64,000 bases of DNA from Tanypteryx hageni (lineage: Eukaryota > Arthropoda > Insecta > Odonata > Petaluridae): NCBI GenBank assembly GCA_028673005.1, contig CM054116.1, positions 81,170,572-81,234,571 on the forward strand, given 5' to 3'. The notes under the pieces were generated by a model that saw nothing but the letters and a program-made list of their open reading frames with translations, was not told the origin of the DNA and searched no databases. The translations under genes were made by a program, and so were the position numbers. Shown here piece by piece: positions 9,600 through 20,240 of this stretch; the first letter of the stretch is position 1, and each line of letters opens with the position of its first letter.

Positions 9600-9850
9600 C
9601 TTGTACACGACATATTTATACGCAAACCCACAAAAAAATATTACACGCGCATGTCCACCTGCGCTCTCGAACACGCTCGCGAACATCGTGAGCTGGGTGA
9701 CAAGTGTTCCAGAGGACTCCACGCCGCCGTCCGCCTTTCCCCGGACCGACCTAGGGCCTATCCCGGCTGACTGTATTGACGTCACGGGCCGTGACACCCA
9801 TGGTGTGTGACCCGCATCCGATGGTGCGTGGGTATTCTCCCCTCCCATTT
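9600..9850. promoter_or_regulatory. GC/CpG-rich patch with a CRE palindrome
   Basis: A locally GC- and CpG-rich island in AT-rich DNA. TGACGTCA, the full cAMP-response-element palindrome bound by CREB/ATF bZIP factors, is at 9777-9784 and overlaps a second perfect palindrome GTCACGG-G-CCGTGAC at 9781-9795. A 116-codon minus-strand frame (9498-9848) spans the patch but resembles no family I know. Regulatory function is inferred from consensus only. Confidence 0.3.
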
Positions 9851-10100
9851 ACACGTCCTCCGTTCCTTCGCAGTCTATTCTTTAAGAGTGCCGAAGGGGC
9901 ACGATATTACTAGCGTGTGTGCGTGTGTGCGTATTTGTTCGTGAGACGAACGCGTCGTTACATTGTTGCATCTGGGATACTTGTTTAAACGGAGCTTTAG
10001 CTTTAGCTGCCTGGAAAAGACAGGACGTGTCGAAACGGGCTTGAATGTTCCGTGTGTTATCGGATGCAGGAAACGTGTTATAACGGGGAAGAGGGGGGAT

Positions 10101-10101
<1 letters not shown>

Positions 10102-10168
<67 letters not shown>

Positions 10169-10176
10169 GAGAGAGG
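10102..10176. repeat. (GA)n microsatellite
   Basis: About 35 GA units with one GATA interruption. It accounts for the arginine/glutamate-rich and serine/leucine-rich open frames on both strands of 9875-10482, which are not genes. Confidence 0.97.
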
Positions 10177-10199
10177 AGGAGGGAGATGGGGGAAGGGAA

Positions 10200-12068
10200 A
10201 TATTTTCTGGAGGCATATTTTCGTGTTTTTTCAACCAGGAAACGTTCCATGGCTTTTTTTTATCGGATGCTCGATTCCGACCCAAGAGAGGTAATTTTTG
10301 CTCTACGTTATTGTTCAATTAGCATTATCCAAACCGCAATATTCAAAAGATTAATTGTGACGAAAATGATACAACTAAAACATGTAATTTCATTGTTTTC
10401 GACTTTTTCGGTATCTTTTGGCTTCTCGTCTAAACCAATGGCATTTATTTACTGCAATCCGTATCGATGTTTTCAAAAATAATTGATCCTTTTATATCAT
10501 TATATTGACGAAAATATAATGAAATGGTAAAGAAAAATATGAGAAATTGATACGAAGAACGCAATAGAATGGAATGAATGAGAAGAAAGAGTACTCTTAC
10601 GATACTATGGGTCGCAGAAGAAGGTGCCTCATTAAAGGAAACATCGGATGCGAAAATAATGAGAAAAAAAATAATTCAATCGATAAATGATTTTTGGAGA
10701 TAAAAGAAATTTCAATTAACGAGTAATATTGCAATGAACGGAACGATGTGATATATTCTTTTTAACCTCTAACCACTAGCTAGTGTTGGGACCGATTATT
10801 AATGTTGACGTTTCTGATAACTGAAAAATAAGTATATAGCGCACTGCAGCATGCGAGGATGGATTTATTATAGCGTGCATCTGCTAGAATAAAGGTCGAA
10901 TCGCGAGATTAATGTTTAGATATAACTTTTACACATGAATAGCTAGAAAACGAATTTGTGCCATTTCCCCTAAATCTATTTTTATTTCACTAGACTTTGC
11001 AGATTACGATGCATCCATTACTCTTTAAAATTCCATTATAAGCAATGGGAAAATTCTATGCGTAGAAGCTACCAATGCAGGTAGAGTAACAAAACACTAC
11101 GGTGCGAATGCTCAAATAAGATAGATTAAACTTTTGAAAACTTGCAAAAATTTTAATAATATTTCTGCGCGGTATAACGACACCCGTGAATTCGACAGAT
11201 TAAATCCTCCATATGACTGTCCGTGCTTCAGATCAGGTATATTGGCCTTCAAGGACGTGCAAGACCATTGAGTCCCTTGCGGCACTCACCGATCGGAACT
11301 ATTTGATCCCTTTTTTTAACACCGACCAACGAATTATATCGTCACGGACAACCACCGAAGCCGGGGAAGGAGATGAAGGTAGAGGGTAAGAGTAGGGGAA
11401 ACTGCACAGCCTCGCAGCTACCAACGACCGGTCTGCAGAGACTTTCTTTTGTCTCTCTCGGCGAACTTCTCTGCTGGTGGGATAAGGCGGGACTTAATAG
11501 GATTACGCCGTGCAGCTGGCAAAGTTAGGGAAACAGACTGAGGGCGGTTTTGGGTGCACGGCTATGTCGAAGGGTACGTATTTCTATCCGGTTCCTGAGA
11601 GCAATCTAAACGAGCGAGAAATAAAATCCTTCGCTACGGATGCTTATCTCTCTTTCTAGCGCGAGGGCAGAAAATCCTCGGCAATAATAATATTTACGAT
11701 GCAAACATGCTCCCTGGCAATAATTGTTTGTCTTTTGCGTGTTATTTTTATTCTGAGCTCGGATGGCTTTGGTATAACTGTTGCTTTCTTAGCCCCACCG
11801 CATTGAAGCGATGTTTATTGATTTTGGTTAGCAAAATGTTGTTATCGCAAGTGTTTAGAGCAGGAAAGAGTATTGCGCGAATGTTTATTCAGTGAAAGTT
11901 ATTTTTATAGGCATAGTTTTAGTGTTTTTTCATCAATGGCATGGGAAAACGGATAATGTATCTGTTAAACTTTCAAAAGGGGACAAATTAACCTTTAACT
12001 AGTGAGATGATGTTATGATCGCACTCTAACTTTGGTGAGGTTTCCCAGACAACTAGGCGTTCTTGACC
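10200..12068. other. No gene recognised
   Basis: AT-rich overall, with a moderately GC-richer portion at about 11210-11590. A 62-codon frame at 11707-11895 is hydrophobic in its first half but has no recognisable signal cleavage context or homologue and is left out. Confidence 0.5.
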
Positions 12069-12429
12069 AGCTAGGCCAGTGGTCTCCAACCTTTTTTATT
12101 TCACGGCACACCTATAAATTTTTCATTCATCGCGACACCGAAATTAATTTCACACGAAACTTTCTTGAAGATTTCTATTACAACATCAGAAAATAATTCA
12201 AATAATCGACATCAGAAATAAATGAAAAATAAAATATTTTCTTAAGAAGGGAATAGATTGTTGCTAAGATTCATTGAAAATTATTTTTATAATTCAGTGA
12301 ATTTGTGAAATAAAACCAAAATTAATTTTTCAAATTTTTTACGAGTACCACTATGTTTAGATGCAGTACAACACGTTTATAACATCGAAGAAACGGTGAA
12401 AATATTTTCCCTATAATGAACGCCTTAAT

Positions 12430-12625
12430 AACTAAAGGTGTATGGGAACTTTATCATCATATAAATAAAAGAAAATGTGTGTTTGTTTCTGTTTTAACGC
12501 TGCAACTCCAAAACCAAGAGACCTAGAAAGCTGAAACTTGGCATGCGTACTTAGAAAAACCCGAGGGTGGGCACCACGGGCGTATGTTTTTACTTTCTCA
12601 TTTAAGGGGCTGTTTTTACCCCATC
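12430..12625 (+). repeat. Interspersed-repeat fragment inside the hAT
   Basis: ATAAAAGAAAATGTGTGTTT followed by AACGCTGCAACTCCAAAACC and CTGAAACTTGGCATG resembles the start of a widespread arthropod repeat type (a TGTTTGTCTG-like run, then ACTCCGAAAC, then a GAAATTTGG phrase). A related phrase order occurs at 15178-15330. Class and boundaries uncertain; it may be part of the hAT interior. Confidence 0.35.
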
Positions 12626-12635
12626 ATTCCCCGAT

Positions 12636-13702
12636 ATACTACGATCCGGTGATCGAAAGACCCAGCTAGACGCTGTTTTTCTTGACTTCAAGAAGACATT
12701 CGATAAAGTCTCTCATATTAAGTTATTGAAAAAATTACAAGCCTGTGGAATAAATCGAAAGATAATCGAGTGGATCAGGGACTTTCTCAATGATCGGGAA
12801 CAAATGGTAGTCATAGATGGATTTAAATCAGATTCGGTCAGCGTGTCCTCCGGCGTTCCACAGGGAAGTGTCATCGGTCCCCTATTATTCCTTATATAAA
12901 TAAATGACTTAGATAATGTTATTACAAGTACAATCAAGTTATTCGCGGATGATACGGTAGTTTACAGAGAGATTAACAGTCCTGCTGATCAAGCATTACT
13001 TTCTAACGACCTACACGCAATTCTCGAGTGGTGTAAAGAGTGGCAATTAGAGCTGAACTTAGATAAGTGTTCCGTCTTGAGATTCTGAAGAAACAAAGAA
13101 ATTGAGGCGATGAATTACAGTTCAGAAGGCGTACATCTAAAATTAGCTGTATCCGTCAAATACTTAGGTGTCATTTTAACAAGTAACCTCTCGTGGGACA
13201 CACACATACGAAATATATCCGGGAAAGCTAAAAAGAAACTAGGATTCATCAAACGGATAATAGGTAAAAGCGAAGAAAAAGTCAAAGAGACATGTTACAT
13301 TTCTTTAGTTAGACCGCTGCTAGAGTATGCGTCGAGCATATGGGATCCGTACGAGAAAGGTTTAATCGCCGAGTTAGAGAAAGTGCAGCGAAAAGCTGCT
13401 AGATTCGTTAAAAATTGTTATGATAGAAATAAAAGCGTTACAGGCTTGATACAGGACTTAGGATGGGAATCACTAGCTGAGCGCCGATTACGTGCTAGTT
13501 TAAAACTTCTTGAAAGATTTAGAACGAGTACTTTCTCCATCGACGTCGAAGAAATAATAGAACTCCCACCTATATCGGTAGAATGGACCATCCTCGTAAA
13601 ATAAGAGGTATAGCCTGTAGGACAGAGAGATACAAAGGCTCATTTTTCCCTAGAACGATAGCCGGGCAGAATAAAACTTGCCTTCAAAAACACCTCGCGT
13701 AG
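12636..13702 (+). pseudogene. Reverse transcriptase of a CR1/L2-group non-LTR retrotransposon (5'-truncated, broken)
   Basis: One frame reads from about 12636 to 13602. It shows the RT motifs in order: the first catalytic block with FLDF (Asp codon 12684-12686), the SSGVPQGS block (about 12846-12869), the catalytic FADD box (12942-12953, the YADD equivalent), and then the thumb and C-terminal region with YLGV, LEYAS and KAARFV, a layout typical of CR1/L2/jockey-group elements. It has two in-frame stops (TAA 12897-12899, TGA 13086-13088), each explained by a single base change. A frameshift near 13580 separates the last 40 or so codons, which continue to a stop at 13700-13702 with a typical FFPRTI-like end. 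The endonuclease and N-terminal RT are absent. The light damage suggests a fairly recent insertion that is no longer functional. Confidence 0.92.
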
Positions 13703-13815
13703 GGGCGTAAACCAAGGCCTAATTTTGGAGTTTTCCCCTTGGTGTTAATACACCCCCTGCCACACACCCTTGCGGTAGCTTGCAGGGTAAACTGTAGATG
13801 TGGATGTAGATGCAT
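13703..13815 (+). repeat. 3' UTR and tail of the non-LTR element
   Basis: Follows the RT stop and ends in the short tandem repeat TGTAGATG-TGGATG-TAGATG (13793-13812). CR1/L2-group elements often end in short tandem repeats rather than poly-A, which supports the assignment and marks the 3' end of the insertion. Confidence 0.65.
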
Positions 13816-14613
13816 AAGAAAAGCATAGGAAAGTAAGTTCAATCGGTGCAGGGTTTTATAAAATTGCATTTTTAAATTATTTAAAATTGAGATACGAACT
13901 CCGGACTTGAACAGTTCTATGTTAAAAAGAATAAGTTTTCTTATTTTTGAAAATAGAATTCGAATACATATTGAATTAGCGCAATTATTAACTTTTATCG
14001 TGGAAAAAAGGGAATATTTAACTCTTTTCAAAAATGGAAAATGCTAATTGCCATGGTTGCGAGCTTAATGCTTTTCAATAGGAACAGATACACGAAATGT
14101 TACGATCGCGTATAATTTACGCTATTAAGGTGAATCAATGACATCATAATGAATTTTTTATTGTGTTCGATTTGTATTTTATAACAATTGACATTCGAAT
14201 GAGTAATTATCTGACTGTAATTTCCTAGCAAAAAAACAAATTTATGATATTAATAGATTGTTTGTATTGTTGTTACACTGTTAATAGAAACATGACATTA
14301 TCGTAATTTAAAATGGCACAGCTGCAAAAGAGTTTTCGTGTTTCACTGTTTTATTAATTCTTATTTAGTTTCAAAGACTAAAATCGAATATATATAATTT
14401 GTTTTTAACAGCTTGGTTGGTTGGTTCGTATTCACACATGTAAGAGTTTTTCTTTGACATAACAACAGGAAAAACTTACACAGGTAAAGTTGCACATCTT
14501 GATTTGATTTTATTTTGCACGAGAAACGTAGTATATCCTGAAGCTCTTTTCTAATAAACATTACAGATGTTTAAAAAAATAATTGCCGTAAGCACAATAA
14601 AATAAATTAATAT

Positions 14614-15060
14614 TCATGTTAGTTTAATTAAGTCATTTTTACACTGCTCTGGGTCCCGGGCAACGCCGGTTAACCTATCCCTAGTATTAAATAATTTTAT
14701 AAGTGAGAAACCTGTCCCTGTCTTGAAGAACAGTATTTTGATGCTTGGCTCTATGGTGGAAAGAGCCACTCGAAGTTTCTGGTCGAGGTATTTCAGACAC
14801 GATCTCTTATTATTCTTAATCAGCGACAATGTTGAAAAACTTAATTCACATAAATATGTTTTAGGAAACGGTAACAACGCATGAATTGCACATTCAGCAA
14901 TGGTTGGGTATTCATTCCTCACTTGCAGTCAAAACTCATCCAGAGGCTTATCATCTAACTTCAGGTTAAGACTGCGATCGTCCAATGAATTCCCCCTAAT
15001 TTTTAGGGAGAAATCATTAGTTGATAAGTCCGCAAATGAAGCAATTTCTTACGCTCGTTT
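14614..15060 (-). pseudogene. hAT transposase C-terminal fragment (ZBED5/FAM200 type)
   Basis: Read on the minus strand from about 15060 down to 14614 in one frame, the fragment contains the hAT C-terminal dimerisation region: VRNEYP, then ALLPFP, TYLCE, FSTLSLIK and LRVALS. This spacing matches the ZBED5/FAM200-like hAT transposases found in many animal genomes. Two in-frame stops interrupt it upstream of RNEYP: TAA at 15049-15051 and TGA at 14929-14931. The TGA replaces the tryptophan usually found before the LQVRNEYP-like segment. The BED finger and the catalytic DDE portion are absent from the element. The intact 102-codon part (14922-14614) begins at an internal Met, not a true start. 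Confidence 0.85.
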
Positions 15061-15177
15061 GTAGCTTGAGAATTACAAACTCGGTTTTTCCCTCGTATAA
15101 ACTCCGTACGTTCCGCGGCACACTAAGTACTTTGTTACGGCACACCGGTTGGAGAGCACTGCACTAGGCGATAGTAG

Positions 15178-15330
15178 CGGACCGCCTTACGGTCACATAT
15201 TCTCCTCCCGTTCGTCTGTCCACTTGTTTCATCTCCGAAATTATTGGACGAACGTTCATAAAATTTGGTATTTAGGACTATCGGGCTAAGGAAATAAGAA
15301 AATGGTACTAATGGTTCTCATAGCCTAACA
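15178..15330 (+). repeat. Interspersed-repeat fragment adjoining the hAT
   Basis: CGTCTGTCCACTTGTTTCAT, then CTCCGAAATTATTGGACG and ATAAAATTTGGTATTTAGG follow the phrase order of the repeat type seen at 12430. A small palindrome GACCG-CCTTA-CGGTC lies at 15180-15194. Class unknown. Confidence 0.35.
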
Positions 15331-16865
15331 GGAGTGTCACTTTACTGGTGATAAAAAATGAATTTTCAATCACACCTGTTAAAATATTAGTTATACAGAA
15401 AAAATCTCCAAAGATAATTTATAGAACTAGTCCAATAGAATATGGTTTGTCTAATACATTTTTATCGAAGGTGTAGCCGTTTAAAAAGATATCAAACGAG
15501 AAAGTCATAATTCATTTTGAACTTACCCCGTGTTTTTTAATTGTTGTCAACGAAAAAAATCTTCGTAGCTACTGAGGTAAACAACTTCTACTATAAATAC
15601 GTTTAATTTTCTTTCGTTCGCCTAGAGCATATAGTAAATGAAAGGAAATGAACTGAAATACGTTTATTTTCCCTACATACACATACACACAGCTGTTGTA
15701 AGTAACGGTGATGGTTACGATAGAAATGGGATTTTCCGCGTTAATAATCCGTCGTAACGATTAAGAAGCAATTGAAAAGATGAAACTTGAAATTCACTAT
15801 TCTTATGTAAAATGTAAACAATTTTTTTAAGGGCCGATGGAATCCGTATTTGATACTTTCATTAAATTCTAGCATAATTTTATTCATTCTTCTATAACTA
15901 CCAGAAATATTATTTGACTATGTTCATGAATGTTTCTTTTATTATAAAAGAGACATAATGTTTTATAATGAAATATTATGTAAAAAATCATGGAGCTCAA
16001 ATTATGGCTAAAATCAAACTTGCAAACTGTGCCTCCAATTCGTCTCAAATTATCCTAGGTCTTGGTCGAGTTTTGTGAACGACAGAGTTGAGTTTATATG
16101 ATGAAACAGAAACAAAAGGAGTGAAATAAAAATTCCAATAAATAAATAATTAAAATGCTGAATAAAAATATCAATAAAATAATAAATTAATTGATTTTTT
16201 AATTTTTGTGTTGAAATAATCTAACCCATATTTGTTCTGACTTTTGCTATGCGTGGTTATTAATGATACAGTTTGTCAATATAATAAATTATCTGATGAA
16301 AATTTCAACAGAATCTCTGCTAGAATTGACTCCTATGCGGTCGGGCCATTAATTTTTATTTAATTCACGTGAACCTCAAACGAGTCATAAAAAAATGCAT
16401 TTTTTCCGGAAATGGCTTTGTGTTTCAGGAGGCGCGACGTACATTTAGTACGATTTATGTAAATATTAAAAATATGGCAAATTGTCAACATTCAAATTTG
16501 AAATTTATTAATTTTTTCATATTTACCGTTACATGCTCTCGAGCTACTCCGGTTGATTTCAAAAGCCCCTCTTTGCTTATAGCGGAATGAAATGAATCCC
16601 GTTTTTCCGTTTCATCTCATGCATAATCCATCGGATATTAATATTTCTTGTGCGTCCAATGCATCAATTTGAACAAAAAATTCGGTCAAAATTATTTTTT
16701 CGTTCATATCACTTTGTGAGGCTTCATTGGTTTTAGATCAAAATTGACGACTTCTGTCGTAATTGGAACCCATTTGTCTAGCGTCAGATCGGTGATATTT
16801 TATGAGACCCATTAGAGATGGCGAGAAATATTGGAACCATTATTTCAAATAAACGAAGTTCACAT
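15331..16865. other. AT-rich DNA; nothing recognised
   Basis: No coding or repeat signature was found; a 73-codon plus frame at 16369-16590 has no recognisable motif. Confidence 0.5.
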
Positions 16866-16872
16866 ACCTAAT

Positions 16873-17190
16873 GAATGTCGGTGGCGGAGTGGTTAGAGAG
16901 TTGGCCTTCCACGCAGCGGTCCCAGGTTCGAATCCTGCGGAGGTCGGATTTTCCAACTTGGGATCGTCTTTTCCCCTACTTGTGTGATTTGTGGATACCG
17001 CGCAAGTCAACGCTACGTCCTGCGGAAGGAACGTTAAGCAATTGGTCCCCTTGGTGCTCTTCGTAAAGAGTAGGCTATTGCCGGAACCTGGTTTCCCTCC
17101 TTCCTTATGTGTGTATGCGTGTTCGGTATGGAAAGAGTAATGGCTATACTAATCCAAGAGGTTGATTTGCCAGAAATTCCATACAAACAA
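16873..17190 (+). mobile_element. tRNA-Gly-derived SINE, nearly full length
   Basis: The head contains RNA polymerase III internal promoter boxes: A box TGGCGGAGTGG (16882-16892) and B box GGTTCGAATCC (16925-16935). The intervening GTTGGCCTTCCACGCAG closely resembles the anticodon arm of tRNA-Gly(UCC), so this tRNA is the likely ancestor. A body of about 250 bases follows and ends in ATTCCATACAAACAA. Direct repeats ACCTAAT flank it (16866-16872 and 17191-17197), the expected target duplication of LINE-driven insertion. A truncated relative is at 32183-32397. The 63-codon frame inside is not a gene. Confidence 0.88.
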
Positions 17191-17197
17191 ACCTAAT

Positions 17198-18248
17198 AAT
17201 TCCATTAGTTGTCGCATTGCAGAAATTCTCGGAAGCGAAACAGAATTTAAGAACACAGTCTAATGAATGAATGTTTATCTAACACCCTGCATTTTACCGG
17301 ACAATCTGGCGGCAACGGTACCAGATACTGTAAAAACCCAAACTGCCGGCATGAATATCCTATTCTGATCTCTGATCTTCCTAGGAAAAATCTAATTCGT
17401 TATCGCTCTTTCGTACAATTTGTCACATGTATCATCATTATGATGACCTGTTTAATGTGCATGTCACATTGTGGCTAATGTTACTATTAGCAAGATGAAA
17501 ACAAGACTTTTATTAAGTTTCGCTTGAATTTAGCCGCCCTTACTTAGAAATGTTCTTTCAAATTCTCAAAAAAAGAATCCATATTATCCAGGTTTACTTG
17601 GATAATGTAGAGATAAGCTAGTTTCGGACACAAGCTGTATCATACGCACGTGTACCTATACTTTTAGTTCACTTTATAATTGTATAAAATCATAATTATT
17701 TTTGCGTTGAAGAATTATTGTCTGGTATTAAAAAATATGTTATGTATGTTCTTTTATATGTTTAAAAATTTTATTGTCAGATTTTAAAATAAAACATTAA
17801 ATAAAATGAAATAATAAAATAAATGGCAGGGGTTCAAAAGAACTTGGGATACCCTAATTGTACCTGATAAAGGTGGATCGTTTTTGGTGAGTGGATGTGA
17901 CATTCTCACCATCCTCTCCTCCCTCCATTTTCTCTTGCACACTGCCGTCATGGTATGGGAAACATAATTACATTTCAAAGCTTTCGTCAGAAATAACGAT
18001 CGGGATAATGAACTTGCTCTGTGGAGTGGCTTGGATGCTATCTTTATGGTAGATTGAGGGAATTATCATTGTGATTCTGAGTTTGCTTCTCGTGTTTTAC
18101 GAATCAACAAACGAGATACCGTTGAATGAGGTTCGCCAATAGCCGGGTTTTGTTTAACGTAGAGTGATGGACCGAACGCATCAGGGAGCAATCATATCTC
18201 TTTTTATCGGGAATATGTAGTATGTAATAGAAAAATGTTTTCATATTT
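17198..18248. other. AT-rich DNA; nothing recognised
   Basis: Short opposite-strand frames only. A locally repeated AAATAAAAT-rich segment lies at about 17785-17822. Confidence 0.5.
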
Positions 18249-19081
18249 TTACTTTCTCCATTTACGAAGAATATAAGAAGTATGGTTTTCATGAAAAGAT
18301 AGAGTTCGACATTTCAAGGAAATACATGTTTCAAGATCCTCTGAACACGTTTTGACTATTTTCTTGATGATGTCTGTCGGTCTGTCTATCGGTCTGTTTG
18401 TATATGATAGGATTTTGTGGGCGCTATATCTCAAAAACCTACACTCACATCAATACCAAATTTTATATTTAGAGAGAGTGATATGGAATAAAGAGCTGAT
18501 TAGATTTTGACAACAATCGCTCAAACGAAAGTGGATGTTTACGCTAGTGATGTTTTGATTTTTGGCTAATAACTCTTTTAAATCTTATGTTGTTCATTAT
18601 TAACTTCATAGAAAATATTATTCTCTATAACCTATGTTTGAAACATTTTTTCGTGGAACGCATTGTTAAGGAGATATTCTATTTATTTAATATTTTCTTT
18701 AATATTTGTTGAATGTAAAACAGTACTGGAATACAAGTCGTAGGAAATTTAATTTTCTACAACCTTTGTTCGAAACACACTAATTGTTTTAGTTGCCACA
18801 ACCACACCACCTACCGGCGACTATTGTAAACACTTTACGCTCCCTTTTATTTTCTTATAAATACTTAACGCTCCCTTTTATTTGCTTAATTGTCGGAGCT
18901 TCGGGGCTATATCCAATATCAAAAGGCTACGGTTTTAGTTGATTTCCGTTCTTTGTAAAGTCTTTAAATATTTCTCGCAGTTTCTTAAAGTATTTACTAT
19001 CATTTAACCTATTTAGAATTATTAGAAATATTGCAGGTATGGAGAAAGTCATGTGGTGGCCAAATCAGATTTTTTTATTTT
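18249..19081 (+). mobile_element. Copy C of the inverted-repeat family
   Basis: Starts with TACTTTCTCCAT (18250-18261) and ends with GTATGGAGAAAGT (19037-19049) plus the shared TCATGTGGTG and T-rich extension. Between them it follows copies A and B, including the CTGAACACGTTTTGAC phrase, the imperfect internal palindrome and the ACCACCTACCGGCGACTATTG segment. It is longer than A or B because of an extra stretch around 18600-18720 and a small internal duplication of ACGCTCCCTTTTATTT (18838, 18869). Non-coding. Confidence 0.78.
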
Positions 19082-19615
19082 ACTTTTAATTCTATGAATT
19101 ACTCTTTATGCGAGTTTTAAAAATTAAGATCTCATAAAAATTAGATTGATTTATAATTTTTCATCGGTTTTATATAGTTTACACGGGGAAATTTTATTTT
19201 CGTTAATTAATATACTCTTACAATATGTTTTGTGTTGCAAATAATTTCAATGAAAGGGAATTACAGCGAAAACTAGTATGTAATTTAATGACCTATTTTT
19301 GTGAAAGTTTTTATTATTATACTATACAATTTCTTTGGATTATGAAATTAAAAAATTAGAATTTCATTAATGGAGAAGCCCTATAATATAGTCCGATACG
19401 CTGGGAGTCTACTTTTATAGCAAACAAAAGAATAATTTCCAGTTGAAATTGCAGTCAAGTCCATTACCGAGAACATTTTTCTTGAGTATAACGTAACGAA
19501 GATATCAACTCAAGACTTGCTATAAAAAAAAACCGGAAAAATGATGCTGTGAATCACTGTTTTTACGTCCTTCCGGTTAAAAAATAACGCGTGATACTTT
19601 TGCGTAAACGAGAAA
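19082..19615. other. AT-rich DNA; nothing recognised
   Basis: No gene or repeat signature found. Confidence 0.5.
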
Positions 19616-20240
19616 AATAAAACACGGCGAGTGGGAGGAGAAAGAGAAAGTGTGCGATGTAAGTGAAGCTGGGAGGTTTTATAAGTGCAGACTCTGCATG
19701 CTCAGCGGAGTAAGGAGAGAAGTGAGGAAGAGGAATGAGATGGAGGTCGAAGAGAGTCAGAGAGAGACGAAGATGGAAGGTGGAGGAGAAATTCGGCGTG
19801 AAAAAAATAGATTGGTCAGGAGTTTTCGTTCTCCTCCATTCCCGGGAAGGCCGCAGTGCGGGAACCCTTCTCTTCCGCGCGAATGGATCCGCACTACCAC
19901 CACCAACAACAACGCCACCACTCTCTTTCCTTCCAATCCACTTTCTCCATCTGATCTCACTTCGCTCTAAGCCTCTCGCTCGCTTCTCCTCCTTCCTCCA
20001 GACCATTCCTTTTCCTTCTCCTCCGCTCACTCTTAAGCGTCTTTGCTGGCAAAACCTTCCTACCTCTTTCCACTCTCGTCCCTTCTTTTCCTACCGTTTT
20101 TCTTATCGTGCACTCGACAGAGGGAACCAAGCGTCACCTTTCTTTCGTTCGTAGAAAAAGTCACCGCTTTCGTCCCTTCTTCATCTTCCTTACCATTCGA
20201 AACTCATTCACCTTATATATACACGGTCTCTCATCTGAGT
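19616..20240. other. Purine-rich to pyrimidine-rich switch block
   Basis: The plus strand is G/A-rich at about 19620-19830 and becomes C/T-rich at about 19830-20240, with a CpG-rich centre (19840-19890). Several overlapping frames of 67-155 codons on both strands come from this composition and contain no recognisable domain. It could be a decayed low-complexity region or a regulatory patch. Confidence 0.55.

Larger units (their letters stand above)
12077..15161 (-). mobile_element. hAT DNA transposon, 3.1 kb, with nested retrotransposon
   Basis: The left terminal inverted repeat CAGTGGTCTCCAACC (12077-12091) and right GGTTGGAGAGCACTG (15147-15161) agree at 14 of 15 positions and carry the CAGTG start typical of hAT elements. 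CGGCACACC occurs just inside both ends (12103 and 15139). Flanking octamers AGCTAGGC (12069-12076) and CACTAGGC (15162-15169) agree at 6 of 8, as expected for an aged hAT 8-bp target duplication. Inside is a decayed transposase C-terminus (14614-15060, minus) and a younger non-LTR insertion (12630-13815, plus). Most of the transposase N-terminus is missing, so the element is non-autonomous. Confidence 0.88.

Noticed and set aside
9875..10318. 147-codon minus-strand frame and overlapping plus-strand frames
   Set aside because: Generated by the (GA)n microsatellite; the central serine/leucine or arginine/glutamate alternation is a direct translation of the repeat.
16873..16945. Possible functional tRNA gene
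   Set aside because: The boxes are perfect but the acceptor and T stems do not close properly and a SINE body follows; a second copy confirms a repeat.
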